DNA of 38,866 nucleotides, taken from assembly GCA_001464615.1 (NCBI GenBank), contig LNFI01000010.1:1-38866 (forward strand). Direction: 5' to 3'. Of this stretch, positions 24,397 through 32,300 are shown one piece after another. The first letter of the stretch is position 1. Each line of letters starts with the position of its first letter. A program made the translations under genes and the position numbers. The DNA comes from Sphingomonadales bacterium Ga0077557 (GTDB taxonomy: Bacteria; Pseudomonadota; Alphaproteobacteria; Sphingomonadales; Sphingomonadaceae). The notes beneath the pieces were generated by a model. The model saw only the letters and a list, made by a program, of their open reading frames with translations. It was not told the origin of the DNA and did not search any database.

Positions 24397-24705
24397 ATGC
24401 CGCAGCAATCCTCCATCCGCGTGACCGACCATGCGCTTGTGCGTTGGCTCGAAAAGGCCGGGCTGATCGATGTCGAGGCTTTGCGCGTGACGATCGAGAA
24501 CGCGCTCGGGCGAGCATGCCTGGCCGGGGCGACGATCGGCGTGAGCAACTATCTGATTGTCGCGCACGGCCTGATTTATGTCGTGCGCGACGGGAAGGTT
24601 ACGAGCGTCGTCACCGATGATGGTCGCCGCGCGCATGTGCGTGCGCACATGGTTGATTTTCAGATGCCCATTGATGCCGACACTCAGCCCGAGGCTCAGG
24701 ACTGA
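24397..24705 (+). CDS. Hypothetical phage protein between GemA and Mor
   Basis: 102 aa, AAAGG 8 nt upstream of the ATG. A compact alpha/beta protein (VTDHALVRWLEKAGLIDVEA; YLIVAHGLIYVVRDGKVTSV) suggestive of a small nuclease-toxin-like or RelE-like fold, but not assignable. The stop overlaps the Mor ATG by one base. Confidence 0.65.
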   Translation: MPQQSSIRVTDHALVRWLEKAGLIDVEALRVTIENALGRACLAGATIGVSNYLIVAHGLIYVVRDGKVTSVVTDDGRRAHVRAHMVDFQMPIDADTQPEAQD

Positions 24706-25082
24706 TGGAAGAAGGGCGGCTCCTGACGCATCTGCGCGCCGTGCTTGGCGAGGAGGGCTTTGTGCTCTTCTGCCAGGCGCTGGGCGGCACGCGCGTCTAT
24801 GTGCCGTATAAATGCCGTGACGAAAATGAGATTGTCCAGGCCGTTGGCCGCGCCACCGCCGATAAACTGAGCCGCGCGCTTGCCCCCGCCACCATCCGCG
24901 TGCCGTTGGCGCGGCGGGAACGGGCGCTGTATTTTCGCGGCATTCAGGGCCTGTCCAACGCGCAGATCGCCCGCAAGCTGGGCATTACAGAGGGCGGGGT
25001 GAACCGGCTGTTCGCGCGCGAACAGGACTTGCCAGACAAAGCCGGTTCGGGCAGATCGCCTGCACAGTTGACGCTGATCTGA
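24705..25082 (+). CDS. Mor-type transcription activator
   Basis: 125 aa. An N-terminal dimerisation region (LLTHLRAVLGEEGFVLFCQA, LGGTRVYVPYK) precedes the HTH YFRGIQGLSNAQIARKLGI TEGGVNRLF at about 75-105, the layout of the Mor/C family. In Mu, Mor turns on the middle promoter. It is the last gene before a strong terminator, and the lysis/morphogenesis block starts 115 nt later. Confidence 0.9.
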   Translation: MEEGRLLTHLRAVLGEEGFVLFCQALGGTRVYVPYKCRDENEIVQAVGRATADKLSRALAPATIRVPLARRERALYFRGIQGLSNAQIARKLGITEGGVNRLFAREQDLPDKAGSGRSPAQLTLI

Positions 25083-25088
25083 TCCCCC

Positions 25089-25113
25089 TGGCCGCTTTCG
25101 CGGCCATATTTTT
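25089..25113 (+). terminator. Rho-independent terminator ending the early operon
   Basis: TGGCCGC (25089-25095), loop TTTC and GCGGCCA (25100-25106) are followed by TATTTTT. It sits 7 nt after the Mor stop codon. The same stem is used again at 34223. Confidence 0.9.
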
Positions 25114-25172
25114 GACCATCGCCAAAGACCATCGTCGCCCCATCAACCGGGGCCGATGCTGCATCGCGCCCC
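25114..25172 (+). promoter_or_regulatory. Candidate middle/late promoter region
   Basis: GACCATCG is repeated directly at 25114-25121 and 25127-25134 (13-bp period). Further on, GGGGC-CGATG / CATCG-GCCCC (25149-25172, one unpaired C) forms a hairpin. The region follows the early terminator and precedes the first late gene, where Mu has its Mor-dependent promoter. No good -35 is seen, as expected for an activator-dependent promoter, but binding is not shown. Confidence 0.35.
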
Positions 25173-25197
25173 GGCTTCCTTCGAGCGGAGCTGGATG

Positions 25198-25758
25198 ATG
25201 GCTGCGGATGTAAACAAGCTGGTCGATCAGGTGATCGGGGTTGAGGGTGGCTATGCCAACCACCCCGCCGATCGCGGTGGCGCGACAATGTGGGGCATTA
25301 CCGAACAGGTGGCGCGCGCGCATAACTATACCGGCGACATGCGCAATCTGCCCCGCAAGTTCGCCGCCGCCATCTATGCGCAGCGTTACTGGTTCGAAGT
25401 CGGGCTTGATCGCGTTGCCGCCGTTGCGCCCGAGCTGGCGGCGGAACTGTTCGATATCGCGGTCAATATGGGGCCGCGCTGGGCGGGGACGCTGTTCCAG
25501 CGCGCGCTCAACGTGCTCAACCGGGGTGCCAGCGATTACCCGGATATCGAGGCCGATGGCCGGATCGGCACCATGTCGATCGACGCGCTCAATCGCTTCA
25601 TTGCGCGGCGCAAGGCACCGGGCCTGGTCGTGTTGCTGCGGGCCGTCAGCTGCTTGCGTGGCGCGCGCTATATCGAGATCGCCGAGAAGAACCCCAGCCA
25701 GGAGGCGTTCGTCTATGGCTGGATCGCTAACCGCGTCGACCAGGACCACCTGAAATGA
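25198..25758 (+). CDS. Endolysin, glycoside hydrolase family 108 (N-acetylmuramidase)
   Basis: 186 aa from the ATG at 25198 (GGAG 7 nt upstream; ATG 25195 also possible). The family motif VEGGYANHPADRGGATMWGIT is at 15-35 with the catalytic glutamate E16. The C-terminal peptidoglycan-binding part includes GRIGTMSIDALNRFI. It degrades host cell wall at lysis. No signal peptide, so release should depend on the adjacent holin candidate. Confidence 0.92.
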   Translation: MAADVNKLVDQVIGVEGGYANHPADRGGATMWGITEQVARAHNYTGDMRNLPRKFAAAIYAQRYWFEVGLDRVAAVAPELAAELFDIAVNMGPRWAGTLFQRALNVLNRGASDYPDIEADGRIGTMSIDALNRFIARRKAPGLVVLLRAVSCLRGARYIEIAEKNPSQEAFVYGWIANRVDQDHLK

Positions 25759-26081
25759 CCGGTGGCGGGATGACCTTCTGGGAATTTCTCCACCGGCTTG
25801 GCCCCGGCTGGCCCGACCAGCGCGGCTGGTATGCAGCGGCATTGTTCGTGCAGACCTGCGCGATCCTGCTGATGATCGCCTTTCTGCCTGGCCTGTCCAA
25901 GGACGAATTCTTCAAGGCCGCCGCCAATGCGATCATCGTGACGGGCTGGGTCGGCTTTGCCGTCGCCGGTCGCGATAACCGGCTGGATCGCGAACAGGTC
26001 GGTCAGGCGCTCAAGATCGCCGAAGACCAGGCCGTGCAGCTGCGCATCGTCGCCGGTACCGCATCGGCAGCGCAGCCATGA
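25755..26081 (+). CDS. Holin candidate, two transmembrane helices
   Basis: 108 aa, ATGA overlap with the endolysin. Helices at about 26-45 (YAAALFVQTCAILLMIAFL) and 52-70 (FKAAANAIIVTGWVGFAVAG), then a charged cytoplasmic-type tail (DREQVGQALKIAEDQ). Position between endolysin and spanins supports a holin role; the family was not recognised. Confidence 0.7.
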   Translation: MTGGGMTFWEFLHRLGPGWPDQRGWYAAALFVQTCAILLMIAFLPGLSKDEFFKAAANAIIVTGWVGFAVAGRDNRLDREQVGQALKIAEDQAVQLRIVAGTASAAQP

Positions 26082-26440
26082 TCGCGGGTGTCCTTGTCTT
26101 TCTGAAGGACTGGCGCGTGATCGCCGGGCTGGCCGCCATTGCCGCATTCGGCATCTGGCTCGCCTTCCACGACCGCGCCGTTGTGCGCCAGCATCAGGCC
26201 AAGGTCGAGGCCAGGGCTGCACCCTTGCGCGAAAAGGCAGCGGCCGAGCGCGTGACCGACGCTGTCATCAACACCCGAAAAGAACAGGAGCTTCACCATG
26301 CGATCGACACTGCGCCGAAGGGCGGGACTATTAGCCCTGCTGCCCATGCTCTTGCTTGCCAGCGGCTGCGCAACCACGGCCGGGTTCCCCCCGCTTGCCG
26401 ACGTGACGGCGGCGACGGAACCAAAGCCGATCCCCGATGA
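26078..26440 (+). CDS. Inner-membrane spanin (Rz-like)
   Basis: 120 aa. An N-terminal membrane helix (about 11-29) and a long charged coiled-coil (AVVRQHQAKVEARAAPLREK) are the i-spanin plan. The 3' third contains the start of the o-spanin gene in another frame. It would join inner and outer membranes with the o-spanin at the last step of lysis. Confidence 0.8.
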   Translation: MIAGVLVFLKDWRVIAGLAAIAAFGIWLAFHDRAVVRQHQAKVEARAAPLREKAAAERVTDAVINTRKEQELHHAIDTAPKGGTISPAAHALACQRLRNHGRVPPACRRDGGDGTKADPR

Positions 26441-26636
26441 CGCGATCGCGACCGATCCGGTGGCAGAGGCGCATTACAACGCCAGCGTCGAAGGCTGGGG
26501 CGACCGGATCGGTTCGGCGGGCGCGCGGCTGTGCCGGTTTTTCCTGGGCATGAAGATGCCGGGGCTGAAGGCCTGCCCTAAGCCAGCGGTGGATGCTGCG
26601 CTGATCGCCGGGCCGGAAGCCGCGCCCTCGCGATGA
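26298..26636 (+). CDS. Outer-membrane spanin lipoprotein (Rz1-like)
   Basis: 112 aa. A type II signal peptide (MRSTLRRRAGLLALLPMLLL) and lipobox LLASGC with the lipidated cysteine C24 are clear. The start lies 143 nt inside the i-spanin gene in the +1 frame, i.e. an overlapped Rz/Rz1 pair. Its length exceeds that of many Rz1 proteins. The mature part has two further cysteines (RLCRFF, KACPKP). ATGA overlap with the next gene. Confidence 0.8.
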   Translation: MRSTLRRRAGLLALLPMLLLASGCATTAGFPPLADVTAATEPKPIPDDAIATDPVAEAHYNASVEGWGDRIGSAGARLCRFFLGMKMPGLKACPKPAVDAALIAGPEAAPSR

Positions 26637-26863
26637 ACATCACCGAACGGATGATCGAGACGGCAGAGGCGAATGTGGCGCGCGAGCGCGACGATGCCGT
26701 TGCCCGCATCCGCGCCGATTTGCGCGTCGAGGGCGAGGATTTCTGCGTCGGGTGCGACGATCCGATCAGCCCCGAACGCAAGGCCGCGCTGCCATCGGCA
26801 GAGCGCTGCATCGATTGCCAGCAAGCCCATGAAAGGAAAATGCGTGACGCTGGGGGTTTTTAG
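26633..26863 (+). CDS. DksA/TraR-type C4 zinc-finger protein
   Basis: 76 aa. An N-terminal helix pair and the zinc finger C38/C41/C59/C62 (CVGCDDPISPERKAALPSAE then CIDCQ) are the TraR pattern. TraR-like proteins bind RNA polymerase's secondary channel without ppGpp, so it may retune host transcription. Confidence 0.88.
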   Translation: MNITERMIETAEANVARERDDAVARIRADLRVEGEDFCVGCDDPISPERKAALPSAERCIDCQQAHERKMRDAGGF

Positions 26864-27197
26864 CCAATGGGTGGCGATCATCGCGCTGCTGCTGGGCATC
26901 GGCAATGTGCTGTGGACCTGGTTGAGCATGCCTAACCGCGACACCAACAAGCGGATCGATGAGGCTGAGGCTGACATCGTCAAGCTGAACACCAAGACAG
27001 AGGCCGATCTGGCGGTGCTGACCGAGGGGATGAAGGGCCATGATCGCCGCATCCAGCGGGTGGAGGACGATATGCGCCACCTGCCCACCAAGGATGATCT
27101 GCAGATCGTCAGCCACAAGGTGACCGGCATCAAAACCGAACTGGACATCGTCGCCAGGACGCTTGGCCGGATCGATGATTTCTTAAGGAAGCCATGA
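26844..27197 (+). CDS. DUF2730-type protein (Mu gp25-like)
   Basis: 117 aa from GTG 26844, which has AAAGGA about 7 nt upstream; ATG 26829 is an alternative that adds MKGKC. One membrane helix (about 6-24, SQWVAIIALLLGIGNVLWTW) is followed by a long coiled-coil (RIDEAEADIVKLNTKTEADL, RIQRVEDDM, VARTLGRIDDFL). Found in Mu at the same place; exact role unknown. Confidence 0.78.
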   Translation: MTLGVFSQWVAIIALLLGIGNVLWTWLSMPNRDTNKRIDEAEADIVKLNTKTEADLAVLTEGMKGHDRRIQRVEDDMRHLPTKDDLQIVSHKVTGIKTELDIVARTLGRIDDFLRKP

Positions 27198-27511
27198 TGG
27201 GCGATTATGAGCAACGCTGCCGCGAAGATGCGCGCCTGGCGATCCTGGCCGAGCTGGCCCGCCAGCGCGATGCCACGCTGAACAGCCTGTCGATCGCGCG
27301 CGTCGTCGATGCGCTGGGCATCCGGCGATCGCGCGACTGGGTGGAGGATCAGCTGCGCCGCCTGGATGAATCCGGTGCCGTCAACCTGCGCGATGCCGAT
27401 CTGCCCGGCCTTGGCCGCGTGATCGTCGCCACGCTGACCCGCACGGGCCGCGATCATGTCGAGCGGCGCGCACTGCTGACCGGCGTCTCCGCGCCTGCCG
27501 ACGAGGAATAG
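27194..27511 (+). CDS. Mu gp26-like winged-helix protein
   Basis: 105 aa. A winged-helix arrangement is visible: RLAILAELARQRDATLNSLS, IARVVDALGIRRSRDWVEDQ, LRRLDESGAVNL and TLTRTGRDHVERR. Its position between the gp25-like and gp27-like genes is that of Mu gp26. ATG overlaps the upstream stop. Confidence 0.78.
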   Translation: MMGDYEQRCREDARLAILAELARQRDATLNSLSIARVVDALGIRRSRDWVEDQLRRLDESGAVNLRDADLPGLGRVIVATLTRTGRDHVERRALLTGVSAPADEE

Positions 27512-27515
27512 CCCG

Positions 27516-28175
27516 GTGGACCCGAGCGCCACTGAGACTGACGACGATCGCCGCCGCCGCCGCGAGGGTCGCGGTCGCTTGTCGACGATCGACACCCTGC
27601 CGGAGGAGTGCGACGAAGATATCGCCTGGGCGAATGAGGCGCTGCGCGAGCGCAAGATGCCCGGCAACGAGATCCTGCGGCAGTTCAATGCACGGCTGGC
27701 CGACAAGGGACTGAAGGGCGTCAGCAAGGGCGCGTTTAGCCGCTATTCGATCCGCCTAGCGACCGAGGTCCGCAAGATGGAAGCGAGCCGCCAGATCACC
27801 GATGTGATCCTGGCACGCATGCCGCCCGGCGAGCGTAGCGACGGCATGATCGCGGCGACCGAGCTGCTGAAATACCGCGTGCTGGAAATGGTGATGGCCG
27901 AGGAAGAGCCGGACCCCAAGCTGCTGAACGTCGCGACGCTGGCGTTGCAGCGGCTCGGCAGCACCGCCGCCCGCCAGATCGACGTCCAGCGCCGCGAAAA
28001 GGCCGATCAGCGCGAGGAGGAAGCGCGCGCTGCCCAGCTCGCCGCACAACAGGCCGCCCAGGCGAGGGAAGCCGAGCAAGCCGCTGAGACCGTCACCAAG
28101 ATCGCAACCGAGGCCGGTCTGGGCGCGGAGCGCGTCCGCGAGCTGCGGCGCGGCGTGCTGGGGCTGGCGGTATGA
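27516..28175 (+). CDS. DUF3486 protein (Mu gp27), probable small terminase
   Basis: 219 aa from GTG. The N-terminal HTH-like region (STIDTLPEECDEDI, AWANEALRERKMPGNEIL, SKGAFSRYSIRLA) fits DNA recognition. The C-terminus is a long Ala/Glu/Arg coiled coil (QREEEARAAQLAAQQAAQ) ending in VRELRRGVLGLAV. DUF3486 proteins are thought to be the small terminase of Mu-like phages. A diverged second copy of the C-terminal tail follows at 28274-28318. Confidence 0.9.
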   Translation: MDPSATETDDDRRRRREGRGRLSTIDTLPEECDEDIAWANEALRERKMPGNEILRQFNARLADKGLKGVSKGAFSRYSIRLATEVRKMEASRQITDVILARMPPGERSDGMIAATELLKYRVLEMVMAEEEPDPKLLNVATLALQRLGSTAARQIDVQRREKADQREEEARAAQLAAQQAAQAREAEQAAETVTKIATEAGLGAERVRELRRGVLGLAV

Positions 28176-28318
28176 GGATGCTTCGCAGCCTGCCGCGCCC
28201 GAGAGGATATCGGTCTTGGTCACCATGGTTTGCGCATGCTGTACGGGTGCGCCGTCGAGTCTTGAGCGCAAAGCAGGTGCGCGAGCTACGGCGCGGCGTA
28301 CTCGGGTTGGCGGGATGA
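28172..28318 (+). CDS. 48-aa chimeric ORF ending in a second gp27 tail
   Basis: The frame runs from an ATG overlapping the gp27 stop to a TGA overlapping the next ATG. The first ~34 residues are arginine/tryptophan-rich without similarity to neighbours; the last 14 (QVRELRRGVLGLAG) repeat the end of gp27 with several silent and one conservative change. It looks like a remnant of a related phage's gp27 carried in with the 62-aa gene. Whether it is made as a protein is open. Confidence 0.4.
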   Translation: MRMLRSLPRPRGYRSWSPWFAHAVRVRRRVLSAKQVRELRRGVLGLAG

Positions 28319-28503
28319 GCGGCCCGATGCGCAGTACGAAAGAGCTCTACCTTGAAGAGCACGAGCGGCTGACCACCGACATGATGGACGCGACCGGTTG
28401 CGACTGGGATGAAGCATACGACGCGACCGGCGATCGGGCTTATGACGCAATGGTCGATCGCCTTGCCGACATTGCCGATCGGCAACGTGACGACGGCACA
28501 TGA
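28315..28503 (+). CDS. 62-aa acidic protein inserted between gp27 and the large terminase
   Basis: From the ATG at 28315, overlapping the preceding stop; the end overlaps the terminase ATG (ATGA). Acidic, with a repeated DATG..WDEAYDATGDRAYDAM pattern. No family recognised. Flanking duplication suggests recent arrival. Confidence 0.6.
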   Translation: MSGPMRSTKELYLEEHERLTTDMMDATGCDWDEAYDATGDRAYDAMVDRLADIADRQRDDGT

Positions 28504-30182
28504 CCGACCCCGTCGAAACCCCCGACATCGTCGATCCGCCTGTCATTTCGCGCGATCCGGACAAGCTGCCCGGCGAATTGCCGCGCGGCGCGGAGATCCC
28601 GCAAGATCTCGATCCGCTCGCCGAGGGCGTGCTGATGAAGCATCAGCGCGCGTGGCTGGAGGACACCGGGGACCTGAAGATCGCCGAGAAAGGCCGGCGC
28701 GCGGGCATCACCTTTGCCGAGGCGCTGGATGACACGCTGATCGCGGCGGCCGCGCGCTCTGCCGGTGGCGACAACGTGTTCTATATCGGCGACACCAAGG
28801 ACAAGGGCCGCGAGTTCATCGGCTATGTCGCCCACTTCGCCCGCGTGGTGGCGAAGGAGCTGGTCGAGGTCGAGGAGTTCCTGTTCGAGGACGAACGCGA
28901 CGACGGCGGATCGAAATTCATCAGCGCCTACCGCGTGAAATTCGCCAGCGGCTTCCGGGTCGAGGCGCTGTCGTCGCGGCCGGAGAATATCCGCGGTCTG
29001 CAGGGCGTGGTCGTGATCGACGAAGCCGCGTTCCACAAGGACGTGCGCGCCGTGATCGATGCCGTGAACGCGCTGCTGATCTGGGGCGGCAAGATCCGCA
29101 TCATCAGTTCACACAACGGCTTCCTCAACCCGTTCAACGAGCTGATCGGCGAAGCGAAGAAGGCCGATCCGCCGACCTGGCGCGTGCACTTCATCCCGTT
29201 CCAGCTCGCGGTCGATAACGGCCTGTACCGCCGCGTCTGCCTGATGCGCGGCTGGACATTCAGCGAGGAAGCTGAGCGCGCCTGGGAAGCGAAGATCAGG
29301 GGCGCTTACGGGTCGCGCGTCGCCAAGATGCGCCAAGAGCTGGACGCGATCCCCGCCGATGCAGAGGGCGCGGCGCTGAGCCGGGTCGTGATCGAACAGG
29401 TCATCAATCGCGCCGTGCCGGTCATCCGGTACCAGCTGCCCAACAGCTTCAACGGCGCACCGCAGGCACTGCAAAAGGCGATGGTGGCGGAATGGTGCCA
29501 GACCCATCTGGGGCCGCACCTGGCCGCGCTCGACCAACGCCGCCGCCATGATTTCGGCTTCGACTTCGCGCGCACCGGCGACGCGTCGGGCATGGTCATC
29601 CGCGAGCTGGGGCAGGACCTGGTCCGCCGCGACAAGCTGATCATCGAGCTGCGCAACGTGCCGTTCGAAATGCAGCGCGACATCTTGTTCTTCGTCGGCG
29701 ATCGGCTGCCTCGGTTCGGGCACGGCGCGCTCGATGCCACCGGCAACGGCGCGTACCTGGCGGAGAAGGCCGTGCATAAATGGGGCGCGCGGATCAGCGC
29801 GATCAAGCTGAGCCAGGAATGGTACCGGCAGAATGGCCCACCCTATATCGAGGCGTTCGGCGACCGCACCGTGCTGATCGCGGGCGATGACGATGTGATC
29901 CGCGATCACCAGGCGCTGCAATATGTCGGCGGCGTGGTGAAGGTGCCCGATGACTTCCGCTACAAGGGCAGCGACGGGCTCGATCGCCACGGCGACACCG
30001 GCATCGCCGGCATGCTCGCCTGGTACGCATCACGCCAGGGCGCGATCGACTATGGCTATCAACCCGTCACCCGGCCGACCGAGCAGGACCGCTGGAATGG
30101 TGCCGATGACGATGAAGACGCCTGGCGCGACGAATGGCGCCAGCCGCTCGGCGCGGGCCTGCGCGGCGGTGGCATTTTTTAA
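28500..30182 (+). CDS. Terminase large subunit (Mu gp28-like)
   Basis: 560 aa. ATPase part: Walker A-type loop EKGRRAGIT (63-71) and Walker B VVVIDEAAF with D174/E175. RNase H-like nuclease: acidic residues D355 (FGFDFARTGD), D412 (LDATGNG) and D495/D499 (LDRHGDTG). It cuts and pumps DNA into proheads, in Mu including flanking host DNA at the ends. A long N-terminal proline-rich extension is present. Confidence 0.95.
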   Translation: MTDPVETPDIVDPPVISRDPDKLPGELPRGAEIPQDLDPLAEGVLMKHQRAWLEDTGDLKIAEKGRRAGITFAEALDDTLIAAAARSAGGDNVFYIGDTKDKGREFIGYVAHFARVVAKELVEVEEFLFEDERDDGGSKFISAYRVKFASGFRVEALSSRPENIRGLQGVVVIDEAAFHKDVRAVIDAVNALLIWGGKIRIISSHNGFLNPFNELIGEAKKADPPTWRVHFIPFQLAVDNGLYRRVCLMRGWTFSEEAERAWEAKIRGAYGSRVAKMRQELDAIPADAEGAALSRVVIEQVINRAVPVIRYQLPNSFNGAPQALQKAMVAEWCQTHLGPHLAALDQRRRHDFGFDFARTGDASGMVIRELGQDLVRRDKLIIELRNVPFEMQRDILFFVGDRLPRFGHGALDATGNGAYLAEKAVHKWGARISAIKLSQEWYRQNGPPYIEAFGDRTVLIAGDDDVIRDHQALQYVGGVVKVPDDFRYKGSDGLDRHGDTGIAGMLAWYASRQGAIDYGYQPVTRPTEQDRWNGADDDEDAWRDEWRQPLGAGLRGGGIF

Positions 30183-30199
30183 ATGATGAAGGCAGCGAC

Positions 30200-31876
30200 A
30201 TGACAGTCCCTCCACTGGTCGATCAATATGGGCAGCCGCTGCGCCGCGAGCTGATGACGCGCGATATCGCGGGGCCGACGCTGGCTGGCGTGCGCTCGCC
30301 GATCGCGGGCTATCCCGCCAATGGCCTGAACCCCGCCCGCCTCGCCAATCTGCTGATGGAGGCGGACCAGGGCGAGCCGACGGCCTATTTCGAGCTGGCC
30401 GAGCTGATCGAGGAGCGCGACCTGCATTATGCCGGCGTGCTGGCCACCCGCAAACGCAGCGTCACCCAGATCGACGTGACGGTTGAGGCGGCATCCGACC
30501 ATCCCGAAGATCTGCGCCGCGCCGACATGGTGCGCACCTGGCTGAAGCGCGACGAGCTGGCGGACGAGATGTTCGATATCCTCGACGCGATCGGCAAGGG
30601 CATCAGCTTTACTGAAATCATCTGGGACACGTCTGAAGGCCATTGGTGGCCGGAACGGCTGGAATGGCGCGACCAGCGCTGGTTCCGGTTCGATCGCACC
30701 ACGCTGCGCCGGCCGATGCTGCGCGGCGGCGTGGACGGCACGACCGAGGCAGAACCGCTGCCGCCGTTCAAGTTCATCACCGCGCAGATCAAGGCAAAGT
30801 CGGGCCTGCCGCTCCGATCGGGCCTGTCGCGCCTGGTGAGCTGGGCGTACATGTTCAAGAAGTTCACTGAGCGCGATTGGGCGATCTTCACGCAAACCTA
30901 TGGCCAGCCGGTGCGGCTGGGCAAATATGGCAGCGGCGCGACCAAGGAAGACAAGCAGACTTTGTTCCGCGCCGTCGCCAACATTGCCGGGGATTGCGCG
31001 GCGATCATCCCCGATTCGATGCAGATGGAATTCATCGAAGCCAAGAACGTCACGGCCGGCGCAGAAGTCTATGAGAAGCGCGCCGACTGGCTCGATCGCC
31101 AGGTATCGAAGGCGGTACTGGGCCAGACGACAACGACCGACGCGATTGCGGGCGGCCATGCGATCGGCCGCGAGCATCGCCAGGTGCAGGAAGATATCGA
31201 AACCGCCGATTGCAAATCAGGCGCGGCCACGCTCAACCGCGATTTGATCAGGCCGTGGTGCGACCTGGAATATGGCCCCGATGGCCGGGGCTATCCGCGC
31301 CTGTTGATCGGCCGACCGAAACAGGAGGACATCAAGCAGCTGACCGAAAGCCTGCGGGTCTTCGTGCCGATGGGGCTGCGCGTCGAGGCGTCGGAAGTGC
31401 GCGACAAGCTGGGCCTGTCCGATCCGGCCGAGGGGGCAGAGCTGCTGCAGGCACCCGCCGCGCCGCCCGCTCCAGAAGCCGGGGCAACGCCGCCGCCCGC
31501 CGCGACGCCCCCGATCGCCGCGACGCCGCCGATCATCGCGACGCCCCCGATCATCGCTACCCAATCCACCGAGCCCCCCGCCCAGCGGGTGGAGCTGCAC
31601 CCGGCCACGCTGATCGCCACGCAGATGGAAGGGCGCGCGGTGCGCGCCGTGACCGGCATGGCCGAGACGATCGAGACGATGCTGGCCAAGGCAGGCGATC
31701 TGGGTGAGTTCCGGGCAATGCTGTCGAGCGCCTATGGCACGATCGGTGGTGGCGATCTGGCAGCGGTGCTGGAGGCCGGGCTGGCAGCGGCGCAGGCGGC
31801 CGGGCGTTCTGATCTGGCTGATGAAAGCGATGGTGGCGAAAGCGACGGTGGCGAAAGCGATGCAGGCAACGCATGA
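30200..31876 (+). CDS. Portal protein, DUF935 (Mu gp29-like)
   Basis: 558 aa from the ATG at 30200. The DUF935 core includes LANLLMEADQGEPTAYFELA, HYAGVLATRKRSV, KGISFTEIIWD, ERDWAIFTQTYGQPVRLGKY and LGQTTTTDAIAGGHAIGREH. Between the core and the helical C-terminus lies a Pro/Ala-rich linker with four 18-nt tandem units (31484-31555), and the end is acidic with GESDGGESD repeats. The portal is the DNA channel of the head vertex. Confidence 0.95.
   Translation: MTVPPLVDQYGQPLRRELMTRDIAGPTLAGVRSPIAGYPANGLNPARLANLLMEADQGEPTAYFELAELIEERDLHYAGVLATRKRSVTQIDVTVEAASDHPEDLRRADMVRTWLKRDELADEMFDILDAIGKGISFTEIIWDTSEGHWWPERLEWRDQRWFRFDRTTLRRPMLRGGVDGTTEAEPLPPFKFITAQIKAKSGLPLRSGLSRLVSWAYMFKKFTERDWAIFTQTYGQPVRLGKYGSGATKEDKQTLFRAVANIAGDCAAIIPDSMQMEFIEAKNVTAGAEVYEKRADWLDRQVSKAVLGQTTTTDAIAGGHAIGREHRQVQEDIETADCKSGAATLNRDLIRPWCDLEYGPDGRGYPRLLIGRPKQEDIKQLTESLRVFVPMGLRVEASEVRDKLGLSDPAEGAELLQAPAAPPAPEAGATPPPAATPPIAATPPIIATPPIIATQSTEPPAQRVELHPATLIATQMEGRAVRAVTGMAETIETMLAKAGDLGEFRAMLSSAYGTIGGGDLAAVLEAGLAAAQAAGRSDLADESDGGESDGGESDAGNA
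31484..31555 (+). repeat. Four 18-nt tandem repeats in the portal linker
   Basis: Units at 31484, 31502, 31520 and 31538, each GCGACGCCNCCGATC plus three bases (first copy degenerate), encode ATPPI(A/I) repeats. The third and fourth units differ by one base from each other, pointing to recent slippage. A smaller 15-nt pair, GA(T/C)GGTGGCGAAAGC, lies at 31829-31858. Confidence 0.85.
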
Positions 31877-32160
31877 AGGCCAAGCGCCCATCGGTCCCGA
31901 TGCCCGTCCGGCTGACGCCGCCAATGAAGCGCGCGCTGCAGGCGCTCGATCGCGGGCTGCTGCGCCAGTATGAGGATCTGTATCGGCGTGACGGCGTGCA
32001 ATGGCGCACGTTGCGCAGCCTGACCAATGCGCGCGCCGATCGCCCGGCCCTGGTGCAGCGGGTCGAGCTGCGCACCGGTTCGATCTTCAAGGAGCCCTAT
32101 CATCACTTTTACCGACTGACCGAGGCCGGGGAAAAACTGCAGCGGGCGATCGGCAAATGA
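31873..32160 (+). CDS. Hypothetical protein, winged-helix-like
   Basis: 95 aa, ATGA overlap with the portal gene. WRTLRSLTNARADRPALVQR followed by HHFYRLTEAGEKLQRAIG resembles a winged helix ending in the common YxLTxxG wing. Arginine-rich N-terminus. Function unknown. Confidence 0.65.
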   Translation: MKAKRPSVPMPVRLTPPMKRALQALDRGLLRQYEDLYRRDGVQWRTLRSLTNARADRPALVQRVELRTGSIFKEPYHHFYRLTEAGEKLQRAIGK

Positions 32161-32300
32161 CCCCCAAACTGGGATGCCCCGATTTAGCCGCCACAGGGCC
32201 GATGCAGCAGCATGGCGGCACGCTGGGCCATGGTGGTGGTTCGATTGCCTTCTTATGCCTTCTTAGAGGCCTTTTTTGGGCTGTTGAGGCGCGGTCATGA
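32157..32300 (+). CDS. 47-aa ORF coupled to the MuF gene
   Basis: Begins at an ATG overlapping the previous stop and ends at a TGA overlapping the MuF ATG (ATGA at both ends). The C-terminal half contains a short hydrophobic helix (SIAFLCLLRGLFWAVEA). A direct repeat GCCTTCTTA(T/G) falls inside at 32249-32268. Without it the 136-nt gap would be empty, so coupling makes it plausible. Confidence 0.45.
   Translation: MTPKLGCPDLAATGPMQQHGGTLGHGGGSIAFLCLLRGLFWAVEARS

Noticed and set aside
32241..32290. T-rich stretch with GCCTTCTTA repeats as terminator
   Set aside because: No stable GC stem precedes the T-run, and the stretch lies in the 47-aa ORF coupled to the MuF gene.
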